Notes: a model not told the origin generated them from the letters alone. A DNA stretch of 64,000 nucleotides from Actinobacteria bacterium UBA2184 (GCA_002328745.1 DCVQ01000015.1:45747-109746); one strand, 5' to 3'. Counted from the first letter of the stretch, positions 30,326 through 38,283 are shown. Program-made: numbers and translations.

Positions 30326-31605
30326 AACTTGATGTCTCTTTGCGTCTGAGTATCGAACACGCCACCCGCCCTCGGTAGGTATCGCGGGTTGTTGTACTCG
30401 GGTGGTATCGGCAGGAACTTGGGCAACACGCAGTTGAATGTCCAACTGTAGGGCATTCCCCACGTCTGCTCGTCTTTGAGGAATCCACAGTCAGCCAAGA
30501 CCGCAAGGTACTCGGCAATCACCGAAGAAGGCGAACGCACCTCGCTCGTGTCTTGCCACGCCCAGTAGAGCGCGTTCTCCCAAATGTTCTTGTGAGTGTC
30601 GTGCAGATGGTCAATCGCAAACTTCACAGATACGAACGGTGAACGCTCGTTACCCGCCTTGTTGAAGACCCACGACCTGAACAGGGCGCTCTGCCACACA
30701 GTTCTGTGGACCGTCCAAAGGTACTCGCCGTTCAACTCGACATTCAGATACCAAGGTGTCTCGTCTGAGTCGCTCATGCCGAAGGCTCGCCTGTTAGCAA
30801 CCCAAATCGGGTGTGTTGCTAGTTCCTGCTCTGTTCGTTCTGTCATCGCCTTCTGATACTCGGGCGTCATCACCCGTTCTCGTTCACGGCGATTGTGTTC
30901 CTTCGCTCGCGCCTTCCGCTCTTCACGCTTCCTCTGCTGCTCGGCTTCCCGTTCTTCTTTGAGCCTCAGTTCTTCTGCCAGTTCTGCTCTCAGTCGCCTG
31001 CCGTATGGATTGCAGAGCCAACGCTTGAGGTCTTCGCCGTTGATGAGCGTATCTTCGATTGCTTCTCGGTCAAACTCGACTAGACCGATGTGCATCTCAC
31101 TCAAGTCCACCTCAATACAGGGGTATCCGAGTCTGCGTAACCGCACATGCTTCTCGTCGTCTACGAAGTGGGTGACGGCAATCTCTATTAGTACGGGAGG
31201 CTTGTCGTTGGCTCTGTGCAGTACGACATCGGCAATGATGTCGGCATCACCAAAGCGCTCTTCGGTAGTCGCCGAGACGAATGGGACTGTCATCGCTGGT
31301 ATCTCGCGGGTCAGGTAGTCCACCCAGACTTCATCAGGTGGTACGCGCATTGAGGCATGACGTGAGAAGACCTCTTTGGCAAATAGGTGGAGTGCAGACT
31401 CGGTAGCACCCTCGCAGGAATGATGTTTGTCGTGGGCGAAGTAGTGCTGGCGCACCTTACCCGCGTTGCGTGCTTGTAGACGGTCGCCACACTTAGGGCA
31501 GACACATTTGCACTTGAGACCGTTCTCTTCAATCGGTACCTCGGTGATGTGAATGATGCTTCCATCTTCACGAACGCCGAGAGGCACCTTGAGTTCTGCT
31601 GCCAC
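30322..31605 (-). CDS. CoiA-like nuclease protein
   Basis: A 427-residue protein. Residues about 35-75 contain a zinc ribbon and the CoiA signature: VCPKCGDRLQARNAGKVRQH then YFAHDKHHSCEGATESALH. The nuclease core follows with FGDADIIADVVL and PPVLIEIAVTHFVDDEKHVR (PD-(D/E)XK-like Asp, Glu). A long charged coiled coil (about 205-250) connects to a C-terminal domain unlike CoiA. CoiA relatives act in competence and recombination. Here, as island cargo, a DNA-processing or defence role is more likely. Confidence 0.75.
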   Translation of the reverse strand: MAAELKVPLGVREDGSIIHITEVPIEENGLKCKCVCPKCGDRLQARNAGKVRQHYFAHDKHHSCEGATESALHLFAKEVFSRHASMRVPPDEVWVDYLTREIPAMTVPFVSATTEERFGDADIIADVVLHRANDKPPVLIEIAVTHFVDDEKHVRLRRLGYPCIEVDLSEMHIGLVEFDREAIEDTLINGEDLKRWLCNPYGRRLRAELAEELRLKEEREAEQQRKREERKARAKEHNRRERERVMTPEYQKAMTERTEQELATHPIWVANRRAFGMSDSDETPWYLNVELNGEYLWTVHRTVWQSALFRSWVFNKAGNERSPFVSVKFAIDHLHDTHKNIWENALYWAWQDTSEVRSPSSVIAEYLAVLADCGFLKDEQTWGMPYSWTFNCVLPKFLPIPPEYNNPRYLPRAGGVFDTQTQRDIKF

Positions 31606-31687
31606 GAGTTCCCCCTCGTTACAGGTATGCCAGAGCCTTCGTGCGCGAGTGTATTCAATGGGTCTGACACGAACCGAGAACAGCAGC

Positions 31688-31724
31688 GCCCCGCCTACGA
31701 CAGTATCTAGTCAGTAGGCGGGGC
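31688..31724 (-). terminator. Terminator behind the 31797 gene
   Basis: Perfect 11-bp stem GCCCCGCCTAC / GTAGGCGGGGC with a 15-nt loop. Confidence 0.75.
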
Positions 31725-31796
31725 GGCTCTGGTGTACTCACCGAGGGGGAAGTGGTGGGTACGTACATATGTTCGCATAGGGGCCTGACATCAAGA

Positions 31797-32351
31797 CTAG
31801 TTGCGGCGAGTGTTCGCCTCAATCTGAGTGACCGTCAGAAGTCCCTGAGCAATGACCCGAAGGAGCAACACGCTCAACCAGCCCAAGAACCAGCCGAACA
31901 GACCGAAGAGAACTGGGAAGAGAAGAATCCCAAGTGAGAACTGCTTGACCGACAGAACGCCCAGCATCAAGCCATTGCTCACGCCGACAAAGATGAACGC
32001 GACGATGATGAACGTGGCTACCCCATTGAGGGCACCAGCGAGTTTGACGGATGTGTTCGAGTCATAGCCTTGAACCATCAATGACCGCAATCTGGCTTCC
32101 TCGGCTCGCATGGCTGCTGCTTCTTGCTGCGATTGCGATTGGGCGAACTGTTCCTGTTGCACTTGTGACTGCCTTGCGACCTCCGCATCGTATGCCCACT
32201 TCTGCAACTCAGGGCTGTCCCATTTGACTTGCCCACCACGGTCATACGCGATGACCTTCTCTAGCGTCGTAGTGATGTCGGCAATAGCGAACTGATTTGT
32301 ACTCTCGTCATAAGTGATGACACGACCCTCGCCATCAGTGCCAATCCGCAT
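31797..32351 (-). CDS. Membrane protein with Gln-rich coiled coil
   Basis: A 184-residue protein: an N-terminal soluble part (RIGTDGEGRVITYDESTNQF), a Gln-rich helix (VARQSQVQQEQFAQSQSQQE) likely forming a coiled coil, then two membrane helices (GVATFIIVAFIFVGVSNGLM and FSLGILLFPVLFGLFGWFLG). The ATG at 32351 is preceded by GGGGGG; the longer frame has no ribosome site. The topology resembles small superinfection-exclusion-type membrane proteins only in outline. Confidence 0.6.
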   Translation of the reverse strand: MRIGTDGEGRVITYDESTNQFAIADITTTLEKVIAYDRGGQVKWDSPELQKWAYDAEVARQSQVQQEQFAQSQSQQEAAAMRAEEARLRSLMVQGYDSNTSVKLAGALNGVATFIIVAFIFVGVSNGLMLGVLSVKQFSLGILLFPVLFGLFGWFLGWLSVLLLRVIAQGLLTVTQIEANTRRN

Positions 32352-32424
32352 TGACCCCCCAATCCTCGTAATCATTGAGTACATCGTACACATGGCGCAC
32401 GACATTCATTGGGTGAGGACTCAC

Positions 32425-32622
32425 TTAGTCGGGTGGCGTGAACAGCCCAACATCGGTCAACCAGTAGTTCACATTGTCAATCATGACGTCGTAGTAGTTG
32501 AGTCCATCAAGTTCGCCGTGACCGACAACCGATTGAGGTACTTCGCCGTTCACTATCTTGGCGGTGTACCAGTCCCTCGCGGTCTGGTGCAGGTCGCTCA
32601 TCATGTCTGGCTTCTCGTTCAT
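32425..32622 (-). CDS. Small hypothetical protein (65 aa)
   Basis: A 65-residue acidic protein (MSDLHQTARDWYTAKIVNGE, then LNYYDVMIDNVNYWLTDVGL). Codon use fits its neighbours but the ribosome site is weak. It is the last candidate gene before the right end of element A. Confidence 0.45.
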   Translation of the reverse strand: MNEKPDMMSDLHQTARDWYTAKIVNGEVPQSVVGHGELDGLNYYDVMIDNVNYWLTDVGLFTPPD

Positions 32623-32742
32623 AAGACAGATGATAGGCGAGGGGTCTTACTAGAACCCAACTGGAACCCAAACAGGTCATTAATCGCGGTCTACCTGCTG
32701 GTATTCCGAACGGCGTTTATTCCATACGTAATGGTCAAATCC

Positions 32743-32759
32743 GTGGGCAATCCGTGGGC
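32743..32759 (+). repeat. Two phased GTGGGC repeats at the right end of element A
   Basis: TCCGTGGGCAA-type repeats with GTGGGC at 32743 and 32754, 11 bp apart and in the same orientation as the three at the left end. They lie about 100 bp from the core. Confidence 0.65.
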
Positions 32760-32858
32760 AAAAGCGGTGCTTGAAGGGGATTTGACGAACCGACGAGATA
32801 CGATATATCCGCAGGTGAGAGGCATAGTGCAGTATTCCACTATCAGATAGTAGAAGTG

Positions 32859-32896
32859 TTAGGAAACCTGTGCTCTATCCCCTGAGCTAAGAGGGC
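32859..32896 (-). pseudogene. tRNA-Arg(CCU) 5' half carried by element B; junction of A and B
   Basis: TTAGGAA core plus a tRNA 5' half that is identical over 38 bp to 38338-38375. Identity stops exactly at tRNA position 1, after which the sequences diverge. Read with 808-845 it restores the whole tRNA. Element B therefore carried a replacement 5' half. After element A inserted, this half is still behind a promoter but has lost its 3' half. Confidence 0.88.
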
Positions 32897-32902
32897 AATT
32901 GC

Positions 32903-32931
32903 GGTATTTCCGCTGGTAGACGCGTTGTCAA
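32903..32931 (-). promoter_or_regulatory. Promoter supplied by element B for the rebuilt tRNA-Arg
   Basis: Minus-strand TTGACA (32931-32926), 17-bp spacer, AATACC (32908-32903), placing the start about at tRNA position 1 (32896). Confidence 0.6.
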
Positions 32932-32960
32932 GGTGCGCCGCCCGATGGGGTCAAACCGCT

Positions 32961-32981
32961 GCTGCTACCGTATTGCTACCG
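32961..32981 (+). repeat. Left arm-type repeat of element B
   Basis: A 21-bp sequence containing TGCTACCG twice with 11-bp phase. An identical copy in the same orientation is at 38220-38240. Confidence 0.65.
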
Positions 32982-33029
32982 TGAGAATCTCGGAGCCAAC
33001 CGCGCGGCGCTTCGTATTCTAGCGCAGGG

Positions 33030-34109
33030 CTACCCTGCGTGCGCCCGGACAGTCGAGTGATCTGCCGAGTGCAGCCACGCCTCAAGCAGTCGGGCCGCAC
33101 CCTGGCCTCCGAGCTCGAAAAGGTGCCCGTACACGTCCAGTGTCGTCTGCGCCGATGCGTGCCCCATCATCGTCTGCACGTACTTGACGCTCTGGCCCTG
33201 GTGGATGAGCGCGCTCGCGTAGGTGTGGCGGAGATCGTGCAGCGTCAGGTCAGGGAGCATCGCCCGGCGCGTGGTGGGCCTCCATACGTCGCGGTTCCAG
33301 TCAGATGCGTGAACCGGCCGTCCGCTCGGTGTCGGGAATACCAGCCCAAGCTCCGAGATCGGGCACCGCTGGCGGTGGGCCGCGAGTGCCGCAAGGAGCA
33401 CCGGCCCAACGTCAACGCGCCGGTGAGCCGATTCGGACTTCGGCGCGACGAGGCGGCCGTCTTGGAGCTGGTGCCGCACGCGGAGCTTGCGTTCGGCCCA
33501 CAGGACGTCATCCCACGTGAGCCCGAAAAGCTCGCCGCGACGGAGGCCGGTCGCCACGGCCACGAGGAATAGGGGCCGCCAGTAGTCCGGGGCCGCAGAG
33601 AGCAGGGCGTTTACCTGCTCGGGCGCGATGATGCGTTGCGCGGAGGACTTCGGGGCCTTCGGGATGTTCGCGAGCTCAAGCGCGGGGGAGCTCGGAAGGT
33701 AGCCCCAACTGACGGCTCGCTTGAGCACCTGCCGCAGCCTGGTTGCCGTCTTGCGGACCGTCGCCGGGGCATGGGAGCGGCCGAACTCGGCAAGAAACCC
33801 GTCGATTTCCTCCGGGGTGATCGTGTTGAGCGTGCGATTACCGAAGTGACCGATGAGGTGTCGGCACGTGTTGCGGTAGTCCGACAGCGAGGAATCGCGG
33901 ACCGAGAGGGTAGCAAACCAGCGCTCCACGAAGTCCGAGAATCCGATGCGCTTGGGCTGGGCGAACTGGCCGAGATCGAGATCTCGCCGCGCCTCACGCT
34001 CGCGGAGCTCGGCGTCCCGTTTGCGGTCGTAGCTGCCGAGCCACATCTGGCGACCTGTAGCGGGGTCGTAGATGCGAGCTCCCCAGCGGTCGTTACGCTT
34101 GATCGCCAT
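33030..34109 (-). CDS. int: Tyrosine recombinase (integrase of element B)
   Basis: A 359-residue integrase: N-terminal DRWGARIYDPATGRQMWLGS arm-binding-like domain, SAM-like domain (FVERWFATLSVRDSSLSDYR), then ATGLRRGELFGLTWDD (Arg), LTLHDLRHTYASAL (HxxR), MMGHASAQTTLDVYGH (His, Tyr). High-GC codon use resembles the host, unlike the integrase of element A, so the two came from different donors although both use the same tRNA core. Its 5' end overlaps the XRE gene stop by 17 nt, so the regulator and integrase are cotranscribed. Confidence 0.95.
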   Translation of the reverse strand: MAIKRNDRWGARIYDPATGRQMWLGSYDRKRDAELREREARRDLDLGQFAQPKRIGFSDFVERWFATLSVRDSSLSDYRNTCRHLIGHFGNRTLNTITPEEIDGFLAEFGRSHAPATVRKTATRLRQVLKRAVSWGYLPSSPALELANIPKAPKSSAQRIIAPEQVNALLSAAPDYWRPLFLVAVATGLRRGELFGLTWDDVLWAERKLRVRHQLQDGRLVAPKSESAHRRVDVGPVLLAALAAHRQRCPISELGLVFPTPSGRPVHASDWNRDVWRPTTRRAMLPDLTLHDLRHTYASALIHQGQSVKYVQTMMGHASAQTTLDVYGHLFELGGQGAARLLEAWLHSADHSTVRAHAG

Positions 34110-34608
34110 CGAGTACCTCCTCGGGGTAGCTGTCGAGCAGACGGTTCACGAACCGCTGAACGAGTCGGCGGTCCTCCTTGTTTAGTCGCATCCAGCCCTC
34201 AGGAGCGGCAGGGAGCGGCTCCGAGAGCACCCATTGACCCATCCAGCGGTAGGTGTCCTGGTCAGAAGCGAACATCTGAGCGAAGGCCTTGCGCCGCTTC
34301 TCGGGCACGTGAGGGACTACTTCTTCCATCATCTCGCGGAAGCGAAGTATGCGTTCGGCTTCGTCGTTTTCGACGAGGTTCAGCTGCGAAAGCGCTTCGT
34401 CGAGCGGCACCCCCATCGCGGCGAAGATCGCGTAGAGCGTGGGCTTCACCGGCCAACGGTTCCCGAGCTCGATTTGGGCGATGTAGGAGCGGTCTACGCC
34501 CACAGCGTCACCGAGGGCCTTTTGCGTGAGCCCGGCCTTCTTCCGCTTGGCCTGGAACCACGGGCCGTAGTTGTGCAGGAGCTTCTTGTTCTTGGGTGCC
34601 TCGGGCAT
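34093..34608 (-). CDS. XRE-family regulator of element B
   Basis: A 171-residue protein. Residues about 15-75 are an XRE HTH (AKRKKAGLTQKALGDAVGVD, then RSYIAQIELGNRWPVKPTLY). The remaining helical part (ERILRFREMMEEVVPHVPEK) may dimerise or sense. Position between int and xis, divergent from xis, is that of an immunity repressor. Stop overlaps the integrase start. Confidence 0.88.
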   Translation of the reverse strand: MPEAPKNKKLLHNYGPWFQAKRKKAGLTQKALGDAVGVDRSYIAQIELGNRWPVKPTLYAIFAAMGVPLDEALSQLNLVENDEAERILRFREMMEEVVPHVPEKRRKAFAQMFASDQDTYRWMGQWVLSEPLPAAPEGWMRLNKEDRRLVQRFVNRLLDSYPEEVLDGDQA

Positions 34609-34716
34609 GTCATCCTCCTAGCGTGACAAGAAGTCACGAGTCACGTGTGACAACACATTCTCACGGTGCAATACTCCTGTCAACGGTTCACCTCGAAGGT
34701 CGAAGGGAGGGTAGGC

Positions 34717-34914
34717 GTGAGTGACAGGCAACTGCTGGATGTGGAAGGGCTCGCATCCTATCTCGGCGTGAAACCGAGTTGGGTGTACGGCAAGGTCGCT
34801 GCGAGGGAGCTGCCGTGTGTACGAGTCGGTCGGTACTTGCGGTTCGATCGGGACCGCGTGATGCGGGAGCTCGAAGCGGGGCGGCAGGCCGCGAAGGCGG
34901 CGCAGCCCCGCTAG
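34717..34914 (+). CDS. xis: Excisionase (HTH_17) of element B
   Basis: A 65-residue protein: LLDVEGLASYLGVKPSWVYG, then LPCVRVGRYLRFDRDRVMRE, the complete excisionase-type winged helix. I chose the GTG at 34717 because GAAGGGAGGG lies upstream and it begins just before the domain. It is divergent from the XRE/int pair, matching the usual lysogeny-type switch. Confidence 0.88.
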   Translation: MSDRQLLDVEGLASYLGVKPSWVYGKVAARELPCVRVGRYLRFDRDRVMRELEAGRQAAKAAQPR

Positions 34915-34943
34915 GGCCGCACGCGCGGTGGTCATGGGAGGGC

Positions 34944-34979
34944 GCGCACCTCTCCCAATCCTTGATGGGAGAGGTGCGC
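34944..34979. repeat. 14-bp stem-loop between xis and rep
   Basis: GCGCACCTCTCCCA / TGGGAGAGGTGCGC with an 8-base loop, 25 bp before rep. It may be a terminator or the nicking-site hairpin of the HUH Rep (double-strand origin). Confidence 0.6.
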
Positions 34980-35004
34980 CCACACAACACGAAGGGGGTA
35001 GACG

Positions 35005-35514
35005 ATGGAGGATTCACAGGCACGGAGGCGGGAAACCACGGGGGACCAGCTCGGGCTCCCCTGGAGCGAGCGGAGCATCGAGGCTCCCGAGCTGCTGCGG
35101 GTCCCGACGCGCCGGGGCGTGATCGACGCATACGGCGACTGGCTCCAGCACTTCCCGCTGTCCTCGTTCGTCACGTTCACGTGGTCGGACGAATCGGCGG
35201 GGCTGCGGTTCATCTACACGGACCGCGCGGCAGTGAAGGACATTCACCGCTTCTTGCACGACGAGCTCAAGTATCCCGGCCAGTACTTCGGCGTGATCGA
35301 GGACCACAAGCACCGGGGCGTGCCGCACGCGCATGTGCTCATGGAGGACTGTGTGGACTGGCGGGAGGTGTGGCACCGCTGGCACGCCACGCGCGGACTG
35401 TTCTGCTCGCGTCCGGCCGAGAGCGGCGCGTTCTACTACGTCGCCAAGTACATCTTCAAGGATGGACGGTGCGGCGACCGCATCTTCGAGCGGCTGGCGT
35501 GGCCGAAGGGCTAG
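35005..35514 (+). CDS. rep: HUH rolling-circle replication initiator
   Basis: A 169-residue protein with Rep motifs: SSFVTFTWSDESAG (motif 1-like), HKHRGVPHAHVLMED with the HUH pair (H-A-H), and AFYYVAKYIFKDG with catalytic Tyr and Lys. It nicks and religates one strand to start rolling-circle synthesis. It is short compared with many plasmid Reps and has no helicase domain, so host helicase must assist. RBS AAGGGGG supports the ATG. A hairpin just upstream may be its origin. Confidence 0.85.
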   Translation: MEDSQARRRETTGDQLGLPWSERSIEAPELLRVPTRRGVIDAYGDWLQHFPLSSFVTFTWSDESAGLRFIYTDRAAVKDIHRFLHDELKYPGQYFGVIEDHKHRGVPHAHVLMEDCVDWREVWHRWHATRGLFCSRPAESGAFYYVAKYIFKDGRCGDRIFERLAWPKG

Positions 35515-35586
35515 TAGTGACTTGTCGGAAGTCCAGCATACAGGTAGGCTCGGAGGAAGTCAGCTTGACCTGAGGAGCGCAGTCAC

Positions 35587-35952
35587 GTGGGGACGATTCA
35601 GACACGCACGTTGGTGATGCTCGGCGGTGTTGCGGTCGTGATTTGGGGAGTGATCGCAACCTACAACGAGCCTGAGTTGCAGTTGATGCGGGCGCTCAAC
35701 GGCATGCTGGGCGCGAACCTTGAAGGCGAGTATCTGAAGCGCTTCATCGAACTGCTGCTGCAAGCGCCCTACATCTACATCGGCGGTGTGCTCATGGTGG
35801 TTGGGCTGTTCACGAAATCAACGCCGGCCGCAGCGTCAAGGCCTGAAGCGCCGGCGCAGCAGCAGTACGACCTGTACCGGGCATGCGCGGCGTGCGGAAA
35901 GCCGGTGCGCGAGTCGGCGAGCTTCTGCCCCCACTGCGCAGCGCCTCGATAG
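35587..35952 (+). CDS. Small membrane protein with C-terminal zinc ribbon
   Basis: A 121-residue protein: two membrane segments (LVMLGGVAVVIWGVIATY and APYIYIGGVLMVVGLF), a linker, then ACAACGKPVRESASFCPHCA, a C-x2-C ... C-x2-C ribbon. GTG start with GAGGAG upstream. Function unknown. Similar zinc-ribbon membrane proteins occur in the host flank but are unrelated in sequence. Confidence 0.75.
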   Translation: MGTIQTRTLVMLGGVAVVIWGVIATYNEPELQLMRALNGMLGANLEGEYLKRFIELLLQAPYIYIGGVLMVVGLFTKSTPAAASRPEAPAQQQYDLYRACAACGKPVRESASFCPHCAAPR

Positions 35953-36089
35953 AGGATGGAGAGCGCATGCGCGAAGGGGAGATTAATGATTAGCGGACGA
36001 GGGCATCACGAGAACCGGACAGACATCCTTCGTGACCCAGTAGGTCGCATGGTTCTACATCTCGCGTCGACCATCTCATTGTGACAGCG

Positions 36090-36875
36090 TCACCCTTCGG
36101 GTGATGGAGCCTTGTTCTCGATGCAATCGCGTGCTGGCTTCCTCGGCGCTGCCTTCGCGGCACGCTGGACCCTCTTGAGCTGCTTGTCCGTACCGTCGCC
36201 TTGGACCTCCTGGCGGATAACGCAAGAAAGCAGAATCTGTGAGAGTTCCACAAGATCGAGGCGGTAGTTCGATTCCGCTTTGATCTCCGCGCGGAGGCGA
36301 GTGAGGACAGACTCAGTCAGGAGCAGTCGGGCGATGTTGGCACCGGAAACCGCGCGCGTCCGCTGGTAGTAGGCTTCGAGCTCGTCCTTGCGCTGGGCCT
36401 CAGGCGTCAAGAGATACAGGAGCTCGGCCTTCGTCTTGGGCTTCATGCTCTCGTCGAGCAGACTGACCTCGAACAACAGCTCGTGTTCCACGGGCTTGTT
36501 GAACAGGACCCGATAGAGTCGCCACTCGGCTCCATTCGTCAGGATGACCCACTCCACGCCCTGGTTCGCCGCGTAAGACACTGCCTGATACAAGTGCTTG
36601 TCGTTGAGCGATGCCGAGACGGCCTTCACCTCGATGATCATGAAGTGCTTGCCATCCTTGCGGAGTACGAAGTCGGCGTAGGCTCCCTTGATACGGAACT
36701 CGCCAGTCAGGTTGTCGAAGGCATCCCAGCCGAGGGCATCACTGATGAACGACGACACGATCATGCGGGTGTCGCTCTCCTGGGCACTATTGGCGCGGGC
36801 CTTCTGGGCGACCGCCTTGTACTTGCGTAGGCCTTTCGCTACACGCTCCAGAGCCTTGTCCTGGTAGACGGCCAC
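36090..36875 (-). CDS. HsdR N-terminal-type restriction nuclease domain protein
   Basis: A 261-residue protein: SQEDTR-like acidic start region, ISDALGWDAFDNLTGEFRIK, YADFVLRKDGKHFMIIEVKA (PD-(D/E)XK with Asp, E-V-K), YQAVSYAANQGVEWVILTNG and WRLYRV, the HsdR_N fold. No helicase domain follows, so it is a stand-alone nuclease domain as found in many mobile elements. Probably defence or anti-plasmid cargo of element B. Confidence 0.82.
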   Translation of the reverse strand: MAVYQDKALERVAKGLRKYKAVAQKARANSAQESDTRMIVSSFISDALGWDAFDNLTGEFRIKGAYADFVLRKDGKHFMIIEVKAVSASLNDKHLYQAVSYAANQGVEWVILTNGAEWRLYRVLFNKPVEHELLFEVSLLDESMKPKTKAELLYLLTPEAQRKDELEAYYQRTRAVSGANIARLLLTESVLTRLRAEIKAESNYRLDLVELSQILLSCVIRQEVQGDGTDKQLKRVQRAAKAAPRKPARDCIENKAPSPEG

Positions 36876-36972
36876 TGGGCCCTCCTTACGCAGAGTCGAG
36901 ACTTATGATTAGGATGCTATCACTTGGGCGAGGCGGGGCTGGCAGACTGCCAGACGGAAGCCCGCCTGATTC

Positions 36973-37959
36973 CTACCGGTAGAAAGCACCCTCTGCGTTG
37001 CCAACGTAGCGGGCCCAGACGTCAACCAACTCATCACCGGATTGTGGGCGAGGGTAGAACGCACCCGTGCTTACCAGGTCAGCATAGTGTCCAGCCGCCT
37101 CAGCGGCTTCCTGGGGAGTTATGCGCTCCGGCCATGGTGACCTTCGGTCGAGCAGGTAGTTCTGCTCATACTGATTATCGGCTATGTCCGAGAATTCGAT
37201 GTGTAGGTAGTGGAGCCGATCCACGAAAATGCCGCCCGCTTCCTCCTGGTAGTCAGTTGCCGGCCAAGACCCCAATATGTCGCCTAGCGCGTGGTCGTAG
37301 CCCACGAGATAGCCGACGCGACCTGTCGTAGCTGTTTCCCCTGACCATTTGAACTGGTCGTAGAAGTACTCTGGGTCGGCAGTGAAGGCTGATGGCGCGG
37401 TTGCGTGGTCCGACCCAATGCTGATGATCGCGACAGTGAGCACGGTGACATCAATCTCTAGCGCAGGAGAGCCCGAGTTGACGATCTCGATGTACTCCTC
37501 CCAGTCCATAGGTGGGGCGTTACGGGCGCGCTCCTCAGTCCCGTACCTGACTTCAAGCAGAGGCCGCAGGGAGGATGTTGCGATGCGATTATCTTCCTCC
37601 ATCAGTACAGTCTGTGTCGCGAGCAGCGCCGCTTCCGTCTCCAGGAGTCTCTGCTGTTCGGCGACCAGGTCATTCTCTTGAGCCATGAGCGAGTTCTGCT
37701 GCTTCGCAATGGAGTTGGCGCTGCAGGCGACGACTACTGAGACGATACCGACGGCCAGCGAGGCGACAAGGGACACCCAGGGCGCGACTTGAGTGGCGAC
37801 TCTATTCGCGTGCGATGGCTCAGGCCTCGTCGCGCCCGGAGTCAGCCTACGCAGCCTACGCGCCGATGTCCTCCAGTTGAGCAAGAACGAGCACCCCCTG
37901 TGGCACGCCCTATTTGAACAGGCAGACTTGCCGACTGAGGAAGTCCCCTGTGCATACAA
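36973..37959 (-). CDS. Membrane-anchored coiled-coil protein of element B
   Basis: A 328-residue protein: one membrane segment (WVSLVASLAVGIVSVVVACS, about 62-82), followed by a Gln/Glu-rich coiled coil (AKQQNSLMAQENDLVAEQQR) and a beta-rich domain (about 140-328). AGGAG five bases upstream supports the ATG at 37959. Its role is unknown. Coiled-coil membrane proteins next to nuclease genes can be exclusion factors. Confidence 0.65.
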   Translation of the reverse strand: MYAQGTSSVGKSACSNRACHRGCSFLLNWRTSARRLRRLTPGATRPEPSHANRVATQVAPWVSLVASLAVGIVSVVVACSANSIAKQQNSLMAQENDLVAEQQRLLETEAALLATQTVLMEEDNRIATSSLRPLLEVRYGTEERARNAPPMDWEEYIEIVNSGSPALEIDVTVLTVAIISIGSDHATAPSAFTADPEYFYDQFKWSGETATTGRVGYLVGYDHALGDILGSWPATDYQEEAGGIFVDRLHYLHIEFSDIADNQYEQNYLLDRRSPWPERITPQEAAEAAGHYADLVSTGAFYPRPQSGDELVDVWARYVGNAEGAFYR

Positions 37960-38112
37960 CTCCTGTCAGTCTAGTCACAGGTGAACACGCTTGTCATCGA
38001 GGCGAGGCGATCCTGCGATGAACGGCGCCGTCGGTGACGGATGCCCGCTGCTTGTCCGCCGGGCTCTGCAACGGTCTTTGTTAGGGCCGTCCACACGAGC
38101 GCGCCCGAGCCG

Positions 38113-38179
38113 CTATCCACAGGCGAGAGGGGGGCAGCGAGCCCGCAGGGGTAGCTCGCAGCCCCCTGCCTGTGGATAG
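38113..38179. repeat. 67-bp interrupted palindrome with two inverted DnaA-box-like ends
   Basis: Outer arms CTATCCACAGGC / GCCTGTGGATAG (12 bp), inner stems AGGGGG/CCCCCT and GCGAGC/GCTCGC. The arm ends CTATCCACA and TGTGGATAG match the TTATCCACA DnaA box at 8 of 9 bases, facing each other. Candidate origin or cruciform site of element B. Confidence 0.65.
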
Positions 38180-38219
38180 GTGCGAAGGCCGTGCGATTGT
38201 GGGCGGGCGTACATGTGGC

Positions 38220-38240
38220 GCTGCTACCGTATTGCTACCG
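38220..38240 (+). repeat. Right arm-type repeat of element B
   Basis: Identical 21-bp copy of 32961-32981, containing TGCTACCG twice with 11-bp phase, about 100 bp from the core at 38338. Confidence 0.65.
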
Positions 38241-38283
38241 GGAGTAGCACGAACGGGGGGTATGAAGCACTACCAAGCGAGAG

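Larger units (their letters stand above)
846..32865. mobile_element. Element A: 32-kb integrative island in tRNA-Arg(CCU)
   Basis: Bounded by identical TTAGGAA cores, with an integrase next to the left end and same-orientation GTGGGC arm-type repeats inside both ends. Base composition drops visibly relative to both flanks. Cargo is dominated by nucleases, methyltransferase, DNA glycosylase-like proteins, HTH proteins and small unknown genes. No phage structural, terminase, relaxase or type IV secretion gene was recognised, so transfer probably relies on a helper or on undescribed functions. A second tyrosine recombinase at 28.6-29.7 kb hints at a composite origin. Confidence 0.85.

Noticed and set aside
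846..32865. Element A as a prophage
   Set aside because: No terminase, portal, capsid, tail or lysis gene is recognisable; the 62-aa two-helix protein at 12843 is holin-sized but has no lysin neighbour.
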